64,000 nt of DNA from Rhizobium sp. Pop5 (GTDB lineage: Bacteria; Pseudomonadota; Alphaproteobacteria; Rhizobiales; Rhizobiaceae): positions 868,001-932,000 of the forward strand of contig NZ_CP099402.1 of NCBI RefSeq assembly GCF_024721175.1, in the 5' to 3' direction. Made by a program: the position numbers and the translations under genes. Of this stretch, positions 52,855-61,006 are shown piece after piece; positions within the stretch are counted from its first letter, which is position 1; every line of letters starts with the position of its first letter. A model generated the notes under the pieces. The model was given only the letters and a program-made list of their open reading frames with translations. It did no database searches and was not told where the DNA came from.

Positions 52855-53754
52855 TCAGAGCGGCTGCTTTTCAATGGCGACTTCCTGATGAATGACATTC
52901 AGGAAATAGCGAACGGCAGGAGAGAGGAAGCTCCGTGACCGATGGACGATGTCGAACTGACGGCGGAGTGTGGTCGCCGGGTTTTCTAGCTCGACTATCC
53001 CTGTTGATGCCGACAGGTTCTGGCGCGACATGAAGCTCAGCAGATCAGTCTCTTCGAGAATGAAGGGCGCGGCAACAAGAGGCGTTGCAGTAACTGCAGC
53101 ATCTGGAGCTGGGTACCCCGCAGCAATGAATACCTGCTCAAGCCACTGTCGTGTCGAGACAGCAGGCGTCGGCAAGACCCATGCAAATCTCGACATTGCC
53201 GCCAGAGTGGGTTCCTCATGAACTAGCGGATGGTCTTTACTCGCGACGACTACGACGGTGTCGCTCAAAAGCGGCGCTGAAACAATCCATCCGTCGGCTT
53301 CAACAGGACGTCCGGGACGGACAATGATGTCGATCGAACCGGCCTTGAGAGCGTCCTCCAACACGTCATCCATCGCGGTGCGGATTAGCAAATGAAGGTC
53401 CGGCGCCTTTTCCCGCAATGTGCGGCAAACGCGCGGAAGAAAAAATTGAGCGATCGACGCCGAACAGCCGACGCGCACCGTTCCTGCGATCCCCTTGCGA
53501 AATGACGAGACCTGAGTGCGGATATCCTCAAGGTCATGCGCCAGCAACTGATACCGCTCCTGCAGGAGTTCACCGGCTTCGGTTAGGACGATGCCGCGCC
53601 CTGCCCTGTCGAAGAGCGCAACACCATAGGCATCTTCCAACCGCTGGATGCACTTCGACAGGGCAGGCTGCGACAGGTTCAGTGCCTCGGCTGCGCGCCC
53701 GAGATGGCCGAACTCGGCAACCTTGAGGAAGTAGCGAAGGTCGCGAAGGTCCAT
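52855..53754 (-). CDS. LysR-family regulator (tricarboxylate-type cluster)
   Basis: This 299-residue LysR-type regulator has an N-terminal DLRDLRYFLKVAEFGHLGRA and LNLSQPALSKCIQRLEDAYG helix-turn-helix and a standard effector domain, with GTVRVGCSASIAQFFLPRV. It is divergent from the CitMHS-type transporter gene, 187 bases away, and probably controls transporter, dehydrogenase and RraA-family genes. The effector is likely the transported carboxylate. Confidence 0.88.
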   Translation of the reverse strand: MDLRDLRYFLKVAEFGHLGRAAEALNLSQPALSKCIQRLEDAYGVALFDRAGRGIVLTEAGELLQERYQLLAHDLEDIRTQVSSFRKGIAGTVRVGCSASIAQFFLPRVCRTLREKAPDLHLLIRTAMDDVLEDALKAGSIDIIVRPGRPVEADGWIVSAPLLSDTVVVVASKDHPLVHEEPTLAAMSRFAWVLPTPAVSTRQWLEQVFIAAGYPAPDAAVTATPLVAAPFILEETDLLSFMSRQNLSASTGIVELENPATTLRRQFDIVHRSRSFLSPAVRYFLNVIHQEVAIEKQPL

Positions 53755-53941
53755 TGATTACCCAGAGTTATGAAAGGTTGAAAATTCGCGAATAGACTTG
53801 CGGAGCCGCTGGGTCAATAAGCAGTCCCGGTTTTCGGCAATCTGCCACAACGAGCAGATCGAGAACATTTTTTTATTGGTCGCCGGGAGGAACCGTTGCG
53901 GCCCCGCTTACAGTGACGGCAAGCGCCGTCGGGAGGACCTT

Positions 53942-55301
53942 GTGATCGCCAGTCTCGGCTATCTGATGATAGCGTCGTTCCTGATCTCCGTGATCAGAAA
54001 GCATATTTCCGTTTTTGCCGGGCTCATCGGCGTGTCTATTGTCTTCGGCGGCGCTTCGGCGCTCTGGACCACCGGATCGATCGATCCGATCTTCGGCTGG
54101 TTCCGCGACGGGCTTTTCTACACCGTCAACGATGCAGGCAAAGTCAACCTCGGCACCATCAACCCGACAATCATGATCCTTTTCGCGATTATGTATTTCA
54201 GCATCATGATGAATGTCGGGCTGTTCGACCCTCTCTGCACATTCCTTATCCGCCGCGCCAAGGGCGATCCTCTCAAGATCCTGATGGTCACGGTTTTCGT
54301 GACATCGGTGGTGACGCTCGACGGCGACGGCACAACGACCATCCTGATCATCACCAGCACGTTCGCGCCGCTCTTCCGCCGCATGAACATGAAGCTTTCA
54401 AACCTGGCAATGCTGATCATCCTGCCAACCGGTCTCGGCAACTGTCTGCCGTGGGGCGGCCCGCTCGTGCGTGCTGCGGCCGTTCTGAAGGTCGAGGTCA
54501 ACGAACTCTTCATTCAGATCCTGCCGATCCTTGCCGTATCGCTCGTCTACATTTTCTTCCTTGCCTATTTCATGGGCCAGAAGGAGCGCAGGCGGCTTGG
54601 ATTCGATTCTGAAGGCTGCGGACCAGATCGACCGTCAGCAGATCGAAGAGATGGTCAATGTCATCCTCGACAATGACAAGGAGCTGAAGCGCCCGCGGCT
54701 CTTTCTGTTCAATCTGGCCCTGACCGTCGCAACACTGGTCGCCGTCCTGATGGGCTGGGTCGGCGGAGCACTTGCCTTCACCATCGCCACTGCGGTCGCG
54801 CTCGCCGTCAACTACACGGCCGCCGAACAGCGCGAGCGCATCACGGCCAATGGCGGCGATGCGATTGCCGTGACATCGATCATCATTGCGGCCGGCTTCT
54901 TCCTCGGCGTCCTCAGCGGCAGCGGTATGTCGACGGCTATCGCCGAGACGCTGACGCATCTCATTCCGGAATCGCTTGGCAGCCACGTCGGCATCATCTT
55001 CGCACTGGTCGGCGCGATCGCCTGCTACGCGCTTCCGATCGATGCCTACTATTTCGGCATCCTTCCGGTCATCGCACCGATCGGCGCCAAATACGGCCTA
55101 ACTCCGCATGAAGTCGGCATGGCTTCCTTCATGGGTCAGGCCATCCGCTACGGCTCGCCGACGGTTGCCTGGCTCTTCCTTCTGATGGACCGCACCGAGA
55201 TGTCGTTCGCCGACTATCAGAAGGAATTCTTCAAATATTCGATCCCGATGTTCGTCATTTTCATCGTGGTCGCAATCGTGACTGGCGTTCTTCCGGTCTG
55301 A
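53942..55301 (+). pseudogene. CitMHS-type carboxylate transporter, frameshifted
   Basis: Two frames together encode one transporter of about 452 residues in the CitMHS (Mg-citrate/H+ symporter) family. The first frame starts at GTG 53942 after GGGAGG and carries helices with VTLDGDGTTTILIITSTFAP and LPTGLGNCLPWGGPLVRAAA. The second frame picks up at about 54595-54603 (LDSILKAADQIDRQQIEEMV) and continues through GFFLGVLSGSGM, LPIDAYYFGILPVIAPIG and MASFMGQAIRYGSPTVAWLF. A single extra base near 54600 explains the break. All else looks conserved, so this is either a recent mutation or a sequence error. If functional it imports citrate-like acids. Confidence 0.75.
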
Positions 55302-55330
55302 TGCCGGAAGCATAACTCGAAGGACAATCC

Positions 55331-56203
55331 ATGCAGACTTTGGGCTTTCTTGGTTTCGGCGAGGCTTCCTACAATATCGCCGAAGGCCTGCGCGACGAGG
55401 GGATGACAGGCATTCGCGCCTTCGACGCGGCCTGGCAGCGCGAGCCGAATGCCTCGCTCATTCAGGAACGCGCCGGCAGGTCCGGCGTGGTCCTTGAGGC
55501 ATCTGCGGCGGATCTTATCGGCAAGGTCGACATCGTCGTCTGCTCGATCAGCGCAAACATGGCGGTCCCGGTCGCCGAGCAGAGCGCTGCGCTATTGCGG
55601 CCCGAACAGATCTATGTCGACCTCAACTCGGCAGGTCCCGACACCAAGACGAGTGTCGATCGCATCATCTCGCCCCGCGCCACCTTCGTCGACGTCGCCG
55701 TTATGGGAACGGTGCCCGGAAACCGTCACAAGGTTCCGATGCTGGCATCGGGCAAGGGCGCCGTCGCCATCGCTGATTATCTCAATCGCTTCGGCGCAAA
55801 GGTGACGGCGATCGACGGACCGGCAGGCAAGGCCTCGGCTTCGAAGATGTTTCGCAGCATCTTCATGAAGGGCTATGTGATGCTGCTTCTCGAGGCAGTG
55901 GTTGCCGGGCGCCAGTTCGGGCTCGAAGACGATGTGCTCGATTCGATCCGGGCGTCGCTCACCACGGACGACTTCATCAAGCAGGCAACCGACCTGATGG
56001 CCCGAGGCGTTATCCACGCCGAGCGGCGTGAGCACGAGATGGACGAGGTCATCGCGACGCTAAACAGCCTCGGCGTCGACGCGACCATGTCCATTGCCGC
56101 GAAAGACAAGCTCGCCTGGTGCGTCAAGCAGGGCTTCCGCGAACACTTCAACGCCAAGCCACCGGAAGACTACCACGACATTTTCGCCGTGCTGGCAAAG
56201 TAA
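55331..56203 (+). CDS. 6-phosphogluconate-dehydrogenase-like NAD(P) oxidoreductase, DUF1932 type
   Basis: This 290-residue oxidoreductase has an N-terminal Rossmann motif LGFLGFGEASYNIAEGL, a DLNSAGPDTK segment in the position of the usual substrate loop, and GPAGKASASKMFRSIFMKGY with the catalytic Lys. A DUF1932-type C-terminal domain follows. It resembles 3-hydroxyisobutyrate-dehydrogenase-like enzymes. It lies between the transporter and the RraA-family gene, so it probably oxidises a hydroxy-di- or tricarboxylate. The substrate is not known. Confidence 0.85.
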   Translation: MQTLGFLGFGEASYNIAEGLRDEGMTGIRAFDAAWQREPNASLIQERAGRSGVVLEASAADLIGKVDIVVCSISANMAVPVAEQSAALLRPEQIYVDLNSAGPDTKTSVDRIISPRATFVDVAVMGTVPGNRHKVPMLASGKGAVAIADYLNRFGAKVTAIDGPAGKASASKMFRSIFMKGYVMLLLEAVVAGRQFGLEDDVLDSIRASLTTDDFIKQATDLMARGVIHAERREHEMDEVIATLNSLGVDATMSIAAKDKLAWCVKQGFREHFNAKPPEDYHDIFAVLAK

Positions 56204-56225
56204 TCTGAACGGAAGGATCACCTCC

Positions 56226-56915
56226 ATGTCAAATATCGGATTTCGCATCTTCACGAAGATCAATCGCCCGGATGCAGCACTCGTCGAAGGCCTACGCGGC
56301 CTGCCAACCGCCAATATCGGCGACTGCCTCAACCGCTCTTCGATGCTCGACGCTCGCATCCGCAAGATCTCGAAGGGCAACCTGATCGGACCTGCCTTTA
56401 CGGTGAAGAGCCGCGCCGGCGACAATCTGCTGCTGCACAAGGCGCTCGACATGGCGCAGCCTGGCGATGTCATCGTATTCGATGCTCATGGCGACTTAAC
56501 GAATGCGATTACCGGCGAACTGATGATGCAGACGGCGGTTCAAAAGAAACTCGGCGGCGTCATCATCGACGGCGCTATTCGCGATCTCGCAACGCTGAGA
56601 GAAATGGACCTGCCGATCTTCGCCGCCGGTGTGACGCCAGCTGGTCCCTACAAGGACGGTCCCGGCGAAATCAACGTGCCCGTATCGATCGGTAGCACGG
56701 TCGTTCATCCCGGTGACATTCTCGTTGGCGACGACGACGGCATCGTGGTCGTCCGCCAGGCGGATGCTGCAGAGATCGCCGAGAAGGCACGCAATAAGCA
56801 GACCTCTGAAGACGACAAGATGAAATCGATCATCGGCGGTACACTGAACACATCCTGGATCGACAAGGAACTAGCGGCCAAGGGCTGCGAGATTATTGAG
56901 GATACCTATCGCTAA
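56226..56915 (+). CDS. RraA-family protein, possible oxo-acid aldolase
   Basis: This is a 229-residue RraA/HMG-CHA aldolase fold protein. It contains LPTANIGDCLNRSSML, GPAFTVKSRAGDNLLLHKAL, GDVIVFDAHGD, GGVIIDGAIRDLATLREMDL with the metal-site Arg-Asp, and HPGDILVGDDDGIVVV. In catabolic operons such proteins act as 4-hydroxy-4-methyl-2-oxoglutarate or 4-carboxy-4-hydroxy-2-oxoadipate aldolases, or oxaloacetate decarboxylases, whereas RraA regulates RNase E. The pairing with a carboxylate transporter and dehydrogenase favours an aldolase. Confidence 0.85.
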   Translation: MSNIGFRIFTKINRPDAALVEGLRGLPTANIGDCLNRSSMLDARIRKISKGNLIGPAFTVKSRAGDNLLLHKALDMAQPGDVIVFDAHGDLTNAITGELMMQTAVQKKLGGVIIDGAIRDLATLREMDLPIFAAGVTPAGPYKDGPGEINVPVSIGSTVVHPGDILVGDDDGIVVVRQADAAEIAEKARNKQTSEDDKMKSIIGGTLNTSWIDKELAAKGCEIIEDTYR

Positions 56916-57252
56916 GCGGACCGGAAAAAACATCACTCTGCAAAAACAGCGGAGGTACGTCGGCCGCGGAGCGATTGCCGGCCCACATTGCGCACGTCGC
57001 CCGATACCCCGGCCAGCCAGCGGGCGACTTGATTTGCAAAAAAAGCGCAAGGTCCTTCCGCGTTTCCCGCGGAGGGGCTAACGAATTGCAGGCTCGTAGC
57101 CACGGTCAACACGAGACTTTTAAGGTCTTGAACGGAATCGAACCAAAAGCATACAGAGGCGAGAAAGTGCCAATAAGCAAATTCAGTCAGATGCTTAAAA
57201 TACCGCGTCGCCAACGAAGCATTGATTTCATTCCATAAATCAGAGCTACTCA
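56916..57252. other. intergenic stretch, convergent genes
   Basis: About 340 bases between the convergent RraA-family and SbcC-like genes. Neither strand gives a family-like translation. No convincing terminator hairpin, repeat or attachment site was seen. Confidence 0.5.
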
Positions 57253-59883
57253 TCATAGGCTCGGCTGCCACTCTGACATGTGCAGTATGTTTCCCCCGAG
57301 CTTCTGAAATGCCCGTTGGCGACAGGAAAAAACAATGATCTGCTGGTCTCTCGACTGTCGATGGAGTGCGTCAAACATCTTCTCAATGCGATCGTCATCC
57401 GAATAGACGAGTGCGTCATCAAGGATAACCGGCGCCGGCCGATCGTCGCGCGCAAGCAGCCTCGCAAAGGCAAGTCGTGTCAGTACAGAGAGCTGCTCCC
57501 GCATACCTCCACTCAGGCGATCGACCTCCTCTTCCTGTCCGTTGCGCAGAATAGTGTGCGGCAGAAGCGTCTTCTCGTCGAAGGTAATCGAAACGTCATC
57601 GAAGAGTAGCCTTAGAAGCGGCCCCAGTTCTGCCATGACGGGCTTGAGATAAAGTTCGCGGGCTTCAGACCGGGCAGTCTCCAATGCTTCAGTCAGCCGC
57701 TGGAGAACAGCTACTTCCTTCTCGAACGCCTCGGCGCGCGCCTTCGCGGCAGAATAAGCCTCGGCGGCCTCACGCCATTTCTCTTCCACCGCCTCGTCTG
57801 ACTGCGCACGGATCTCGGCGTTCAGGCCGGCCATGATCTCGCGTAGCGCGTTGATCTCCCTATCGGTTGCCTGCTCGATTGAAAGCGCGCGCTTCAGTGC
57901 GGCCTCGACCGCGTCCAGATCGACCGCGGCAGAGTCGAGCTTTGCAATATGCGTTTCGGACTTGGAGAGCGCGACGTCGAGGTCAGCCAATGTGTTCGAT
58001 AAAACCTGCGCGCGCCCAACCCGACCTTCTTCTGGACCTAGGATCGCTTCGACCTGGATCTGTTCGGCCATCAACGAAGCCAACGCCGTCTCCGCTGCGA
58101 CGAAGGCTTCGTCGGCTCGTGCCTGTTGGGGCTCTACCTCCCGCAAAGCCTGTCGTGTCTTCTTCCGTCGCTCTTCGGATTCGAAAAGAGCTGCCCGGAC
58201 CAGCGTGGGGCTCTCTTCCAATTCGACGGGCTCGGCGCTAATCACCTCATCCGCGGCAACATCCTCTCTAAGCTTGGACAGTCCCTCCGGCGCGAGAAGC
58301 GACAGCCGAGCCCGCAGCTCCCGCAGGTCAGCGTCAACCTGCTGCGCGCTGACCTGCCGCGCCCGTGCCTTAGCCAGGCTTTCGACACCCATTGATGCAA
58401 GTAGCGTGTGCCGCTTTGCTTCGGCCTGCTCAAGGCGGTTGTCGCTCGCAGCCTGATGGTTTGAGCGTACCGTAATCGTGCCAAATCCTGGCACCTCAAG
58501 CTGCGCTTGACCATCGTAACTGCGCTCTTCCCCGTCGGTCAGCGGCGTGCCGTTCATGGTCACAAGGTCTGCCGCATCCTTACTGTAGTGAATCGCAAGT
58601 GAAGGACGAGCGGCCTCATCGACGGCGCGAAGCTTCGCAATTTCAACTTCCAGGGTTTGAAGCTCATCGATGGCATTCGGAAGTATCTTCAGAAGTGAGA
58701 ATTGCGCTTCGCCCTCTTCGAGAGCCTGGCGGACCGCCTCCGACTGGGCCAGTTGTTCCTTCAATTGAGTCAAACGATCCGCTGCCTCACGCGCCCTCAG
58801 TGCCACGTCCAGACGAGCAAGCTGATCTCGTGCCTGCTGCTCCTCAGTCTCCGCGGCATCTACATCCTCACGAGCCTTTTCGATTGCCTCAATGGCCTCG
58901 TGGCGCTTACGCAGGGCATCGGCACGGCGCGCTTCGTCCACAACAAGCCTCTCCTGCAGTGCCTTTGCCTTTTCAAGGGCTGCCAAGAACGTCTTGAGCT
59001 CCCGCTCCGCACTGTTGCGTCGTTCTCGAACGAGTTTTAGTTCCGCTTCAGCTGTCTTTAACTTCTCGCTATGTGCCTTCGCAGCGTCAAAACCAGCCTG
59101 CGCCTTCGCGACTGCCTTTTGCCGCTCTGCCCTGTCCTCGGCACTGTCTAGTTCGGCAAGCCGCTTTGCTGCGTTCATCCGCTTGTTCAACGCCTCTCGT
59201 AGAACGGTGACTTCGCTTAAAAGCCTCTGCTCGTCCGCAGCGAGTTTTTCGCGCTCCTCAATGGCGGCGGCGTAGCGTCCACCACTCTTCGGTCTCCCGG
59301 TGGAGGTGACCATCTCCGAAAGCGCATCTTTCGCGGCGCTCATGATCTCAGCCATCCGGCGCCCGCCAGTAACGGCCTCAACCTCTCCCTGCACGGATTC
59401 TAACAAGCTCTGCCGGACCTGCTTTTCACCATCTTCTTCGGAGCGGGTTCGCTTTTCGATCCCAGTAATTCCCTGGCGAACCCAAAGGAGACCGGCTGGC
59501 CCGGCGGTACCCCCTCTGATCAAACGGGCAATAAAGTTTTCGGCCTCGTCTGCCTGGGCCAATAGCCGACCGGTCCCAAGATCGGTAACGCGTGCGGATC
59601 GGCCGCCATAGTATTGCTTGGTAATCCGAAAGCGGCCTTCCGCCGTAGAGATGTCAGCTTCGAGCAGCGGATTGCCACCGCTGTAGGGCCGCAATTTTTG
59701 AACATCGGCGGGAGTGCCAGAATGTGGTTGAAAAAAGAGCGCATGCAGCGCTTCAAAGCTCGTCGACTTGCCAAACTCGTTGGCAGCGCAAAGGACGTTA
59801 ACGCCATCGCCAATACCATCAATGGCAACACCACGATTGGCAAACCGCTTCACGTTGAATAAGCGTAGTGCCGAAATTTTCAT
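57253..59883 (-). CDS. SbcC/YhaN-like SMC-type ATPase
   Basis: This is an 876-residue coiled-coil ATPase. The N terminus MKISALRLFNVKRFANRGVA leads to a Walker A CAANEFGKST (33-41), where the first Gly of the P-loop is Ala. A long heptad-rich middle (about 190-740) contains an insert with GTPLTDGEERSY. The C-terminal head has the signature LSGGMREQLSVLTRLAFARL near residue 790 and Walker B APVILDDALVYSDDDR. With the phosphoesterase encoded just upstream it should form an SbcCD/Rad50-Mre11-like DNA-end nuclease. Its ATG overlaps the phosphoesterase stop (ATGA). Confidence 0.9.
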   Translation of the reverse strand: MKISALRLFNVKRFANRGVAIDGIGDGVNVLCAANEFGKSTSFEALHALFFQPHSGTPADVQKLRPYSGGNPLLEADISTAEGRFRITKQYYGGRSARVTDLGTGRLLAQADEAENFIARLIRGGTAGPAGLLWVRQGITGIEKRTRSEEDGEKQVRQSLLESVQGEVEAVTGGRRMAEIMSAAKDALSEMVTSTGRPKSGGRYAAAIEEREKLAADEQRLLSEVTVLREALNKRMNAAKRLAELDSAEDRAERQKAVAKAQAGFDAAKAHSEKLKTAEAELKLVRERRNSAERELKTFLAALEKAKALQERLVVDEARRADALRKRHEAIEAIEKAREDVDAAETEEQQARDQLARLDVALRAREAADRLTQLKEQLAQSEAVRQALEEGEAQFSLLKILPNAIDELQTLEVEIAKLRAVDEAARPSLAIHYSKDAADLVTMNGTPLTDGEERSYDGQAQLEVPGFGTITVRSNHQAASDNRLEQAEAKRHTLLASMGVESLAKARARQVSAQQVDADLRELRARLSLLAPEGLSKLREDVAADEVISAEPVELEESPTLVRAALFESEERRKKTRQALREVEPQQARADEAFVAAETALASLMAEQIQVEAILGPEEGRVGRAQVLSNTLADLDVALSKSETHIAKLDSAAVDLDAVEAALKRALSIEQATDREINALREIMAGLNAEIRAQSDEAVEEKWREAAEAYSAAKARAEAFEKEVAVLQRLTEALETARSEARELYLKPVMAELGPLLRLLFDDVSITFDEKTLLPHTILRNGQEEEVDRLSGGMREQLSVLTRLAFARLLARDDRPAPVILDDALVYSDDDRIEKMFDALHRQSRDQQIIVFSCRQRAFQKLGGNILHMSEWQPSL

Positions 59884-61004
59884 GGTGTGATCACCTGTGC
59901 GTAAGAATAAAGGCGTACAAGCGCCGCCCGTGCGATATCACGTTCAGACGATGCACGACTCTCGTCGTCGGCCTCGGCACGTAACGCATTCGCTGCCTCG
60001 CGAAGCGCGCCTCCGCGATCTATCTGGTCAAGGTCTTCGACCTCGTACTCCGTCGCAATACCAATGTCATCCAGCTCGAGGAATGCGAAATCCGGCAACA
60101 GTCTCTCGGCCGCACCCGCCAACGCCGCCCGCGCCGCCAGGCGGCTGCGGCCTGTCGCCACCACGCGTGCGAGTGTCTTCCTTCGATGCCTGGAATCCGG
60201 CAGGAGCGTTTCTAAGGCCGACACGGGATCGTCGCCTTCGAGAAGGTGGAGATCCAGCCTGCGCCAGGCAAAGCTTTCCGTCGGCAACGGCGTTACCTCG
60301 GGCTGGGCGGAGGGGCCGGCAATGCTAACAAGCAACGCGGTGCCTGGACGTTGGTGTTTGAAACGGTCGGGTTCAGGCGTACCACAGTAATGGGTTCGCT
60401 GATCGACCTCGACCGCGCCGTGCCAATCGCCAAGCGCCAGATAGTCAAGGCCGGCTCGCCGTGCCCGGTCCACCGCAATAACATCCGAGGCGGTTGCCTC
60501 CTCCGAGAAACTCTGAATTGCGCCATGGGCAAGCCCGATGCGAAGCGCTCCCTCTGGCGTTCCTTCGCCATCCATCCATTCAGTCAAATCCCGGCCAGGA
60601 CGGCGTGTGGTGCAAGGGGCCGGCAATAGAATAACGTCCCTCGCCAACTCGACCGGCCGAGGCTCGACCGCGAGCACGACATTTTCCGGCACTTCTACAT
60701 TTAGCGTCGTCCAAAGCTGCGTTGCCTGCAGCGAATCGTGGTTGCCGGGCAAAATTATCCATTGGATCGGGGCGTGGTTTTGCATCTCCGCGAGAGCCTG
60801 TCTTCGGACATCCGACGCAGGCGTTTCGGTGTCGAATGTGTCGCCCGCGAGCAGAATAGTGGTGGCGCCTTGTTCGCGGGCGTGCTGAGCGAGCCGCGCG
60901 ATGACTGCGTGTCTTGCTTCGCGCAATCGACTGGGCAAGTCGCCCGAGAAATTGCCGAAGCGCTTGCCAAGATGCAGGTCGCTTGAATGGATAAATCGGA
61001 ACAT
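59880..61004 (-). CDS. SbcD/Mre11-like metallophosphoesterase
   Basis: This is a 374-residue calcineurin-type phosphoesterase. All metal-binding motifs are visible: FIHSSDLHLGKRFG, LLAGDTFDTE, LPGNHDSLQ, IGLAHGAIQ and LALGDWHGAVEV. It is the nuclease partner of the SbcC-like ATPase. It begins two bases after the helicase gene and overlaps the ATPase gene, so the three are one operon. DNA repair and anti-phage roles are both known for such pairs. Confidence 0.9.
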   Translation of the reverse strand: MFRFIHSSDLHLGKRFGNFSGDLPSRLREARHAVIARLAQHAREQGATTILLAGDTFDTETPASDVRRQALAEMQNHAPIQWIILPGNHDSLQATQLWTTLNVEVPENVVLAVEPRPVELARDVILLPAPCTTRRPGRDLTEWMDGEGTPEGALRIGLAHGAIQSFSEEATASDVIAVDRARRAGLDYLALGDWHGAVEVDQRTHYCGTPEPDRFKHQRPGTALLVSIAGPSAQPEVTPLPTESFAWRRLDLHLLEGDDPVSALETLLPDSRHRRKTLARVVATGRSRLAARAALAGAAERLLPDFAFLELDDIGIATEYEVEDLDQIDRGGALREAANALRAEADDESRASSERDIARAALVRLYSYAQVITP

Positions 61005-61006
61005 GG

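Noticed and set aside
56226..56915. RNase E regulator RraA or menaquinone methyltransferase
   Set aside because: These are common automatic names for the fold; the operon with a carboxylate transporter and dehydrogenase supports an aldolase-type enzyme.
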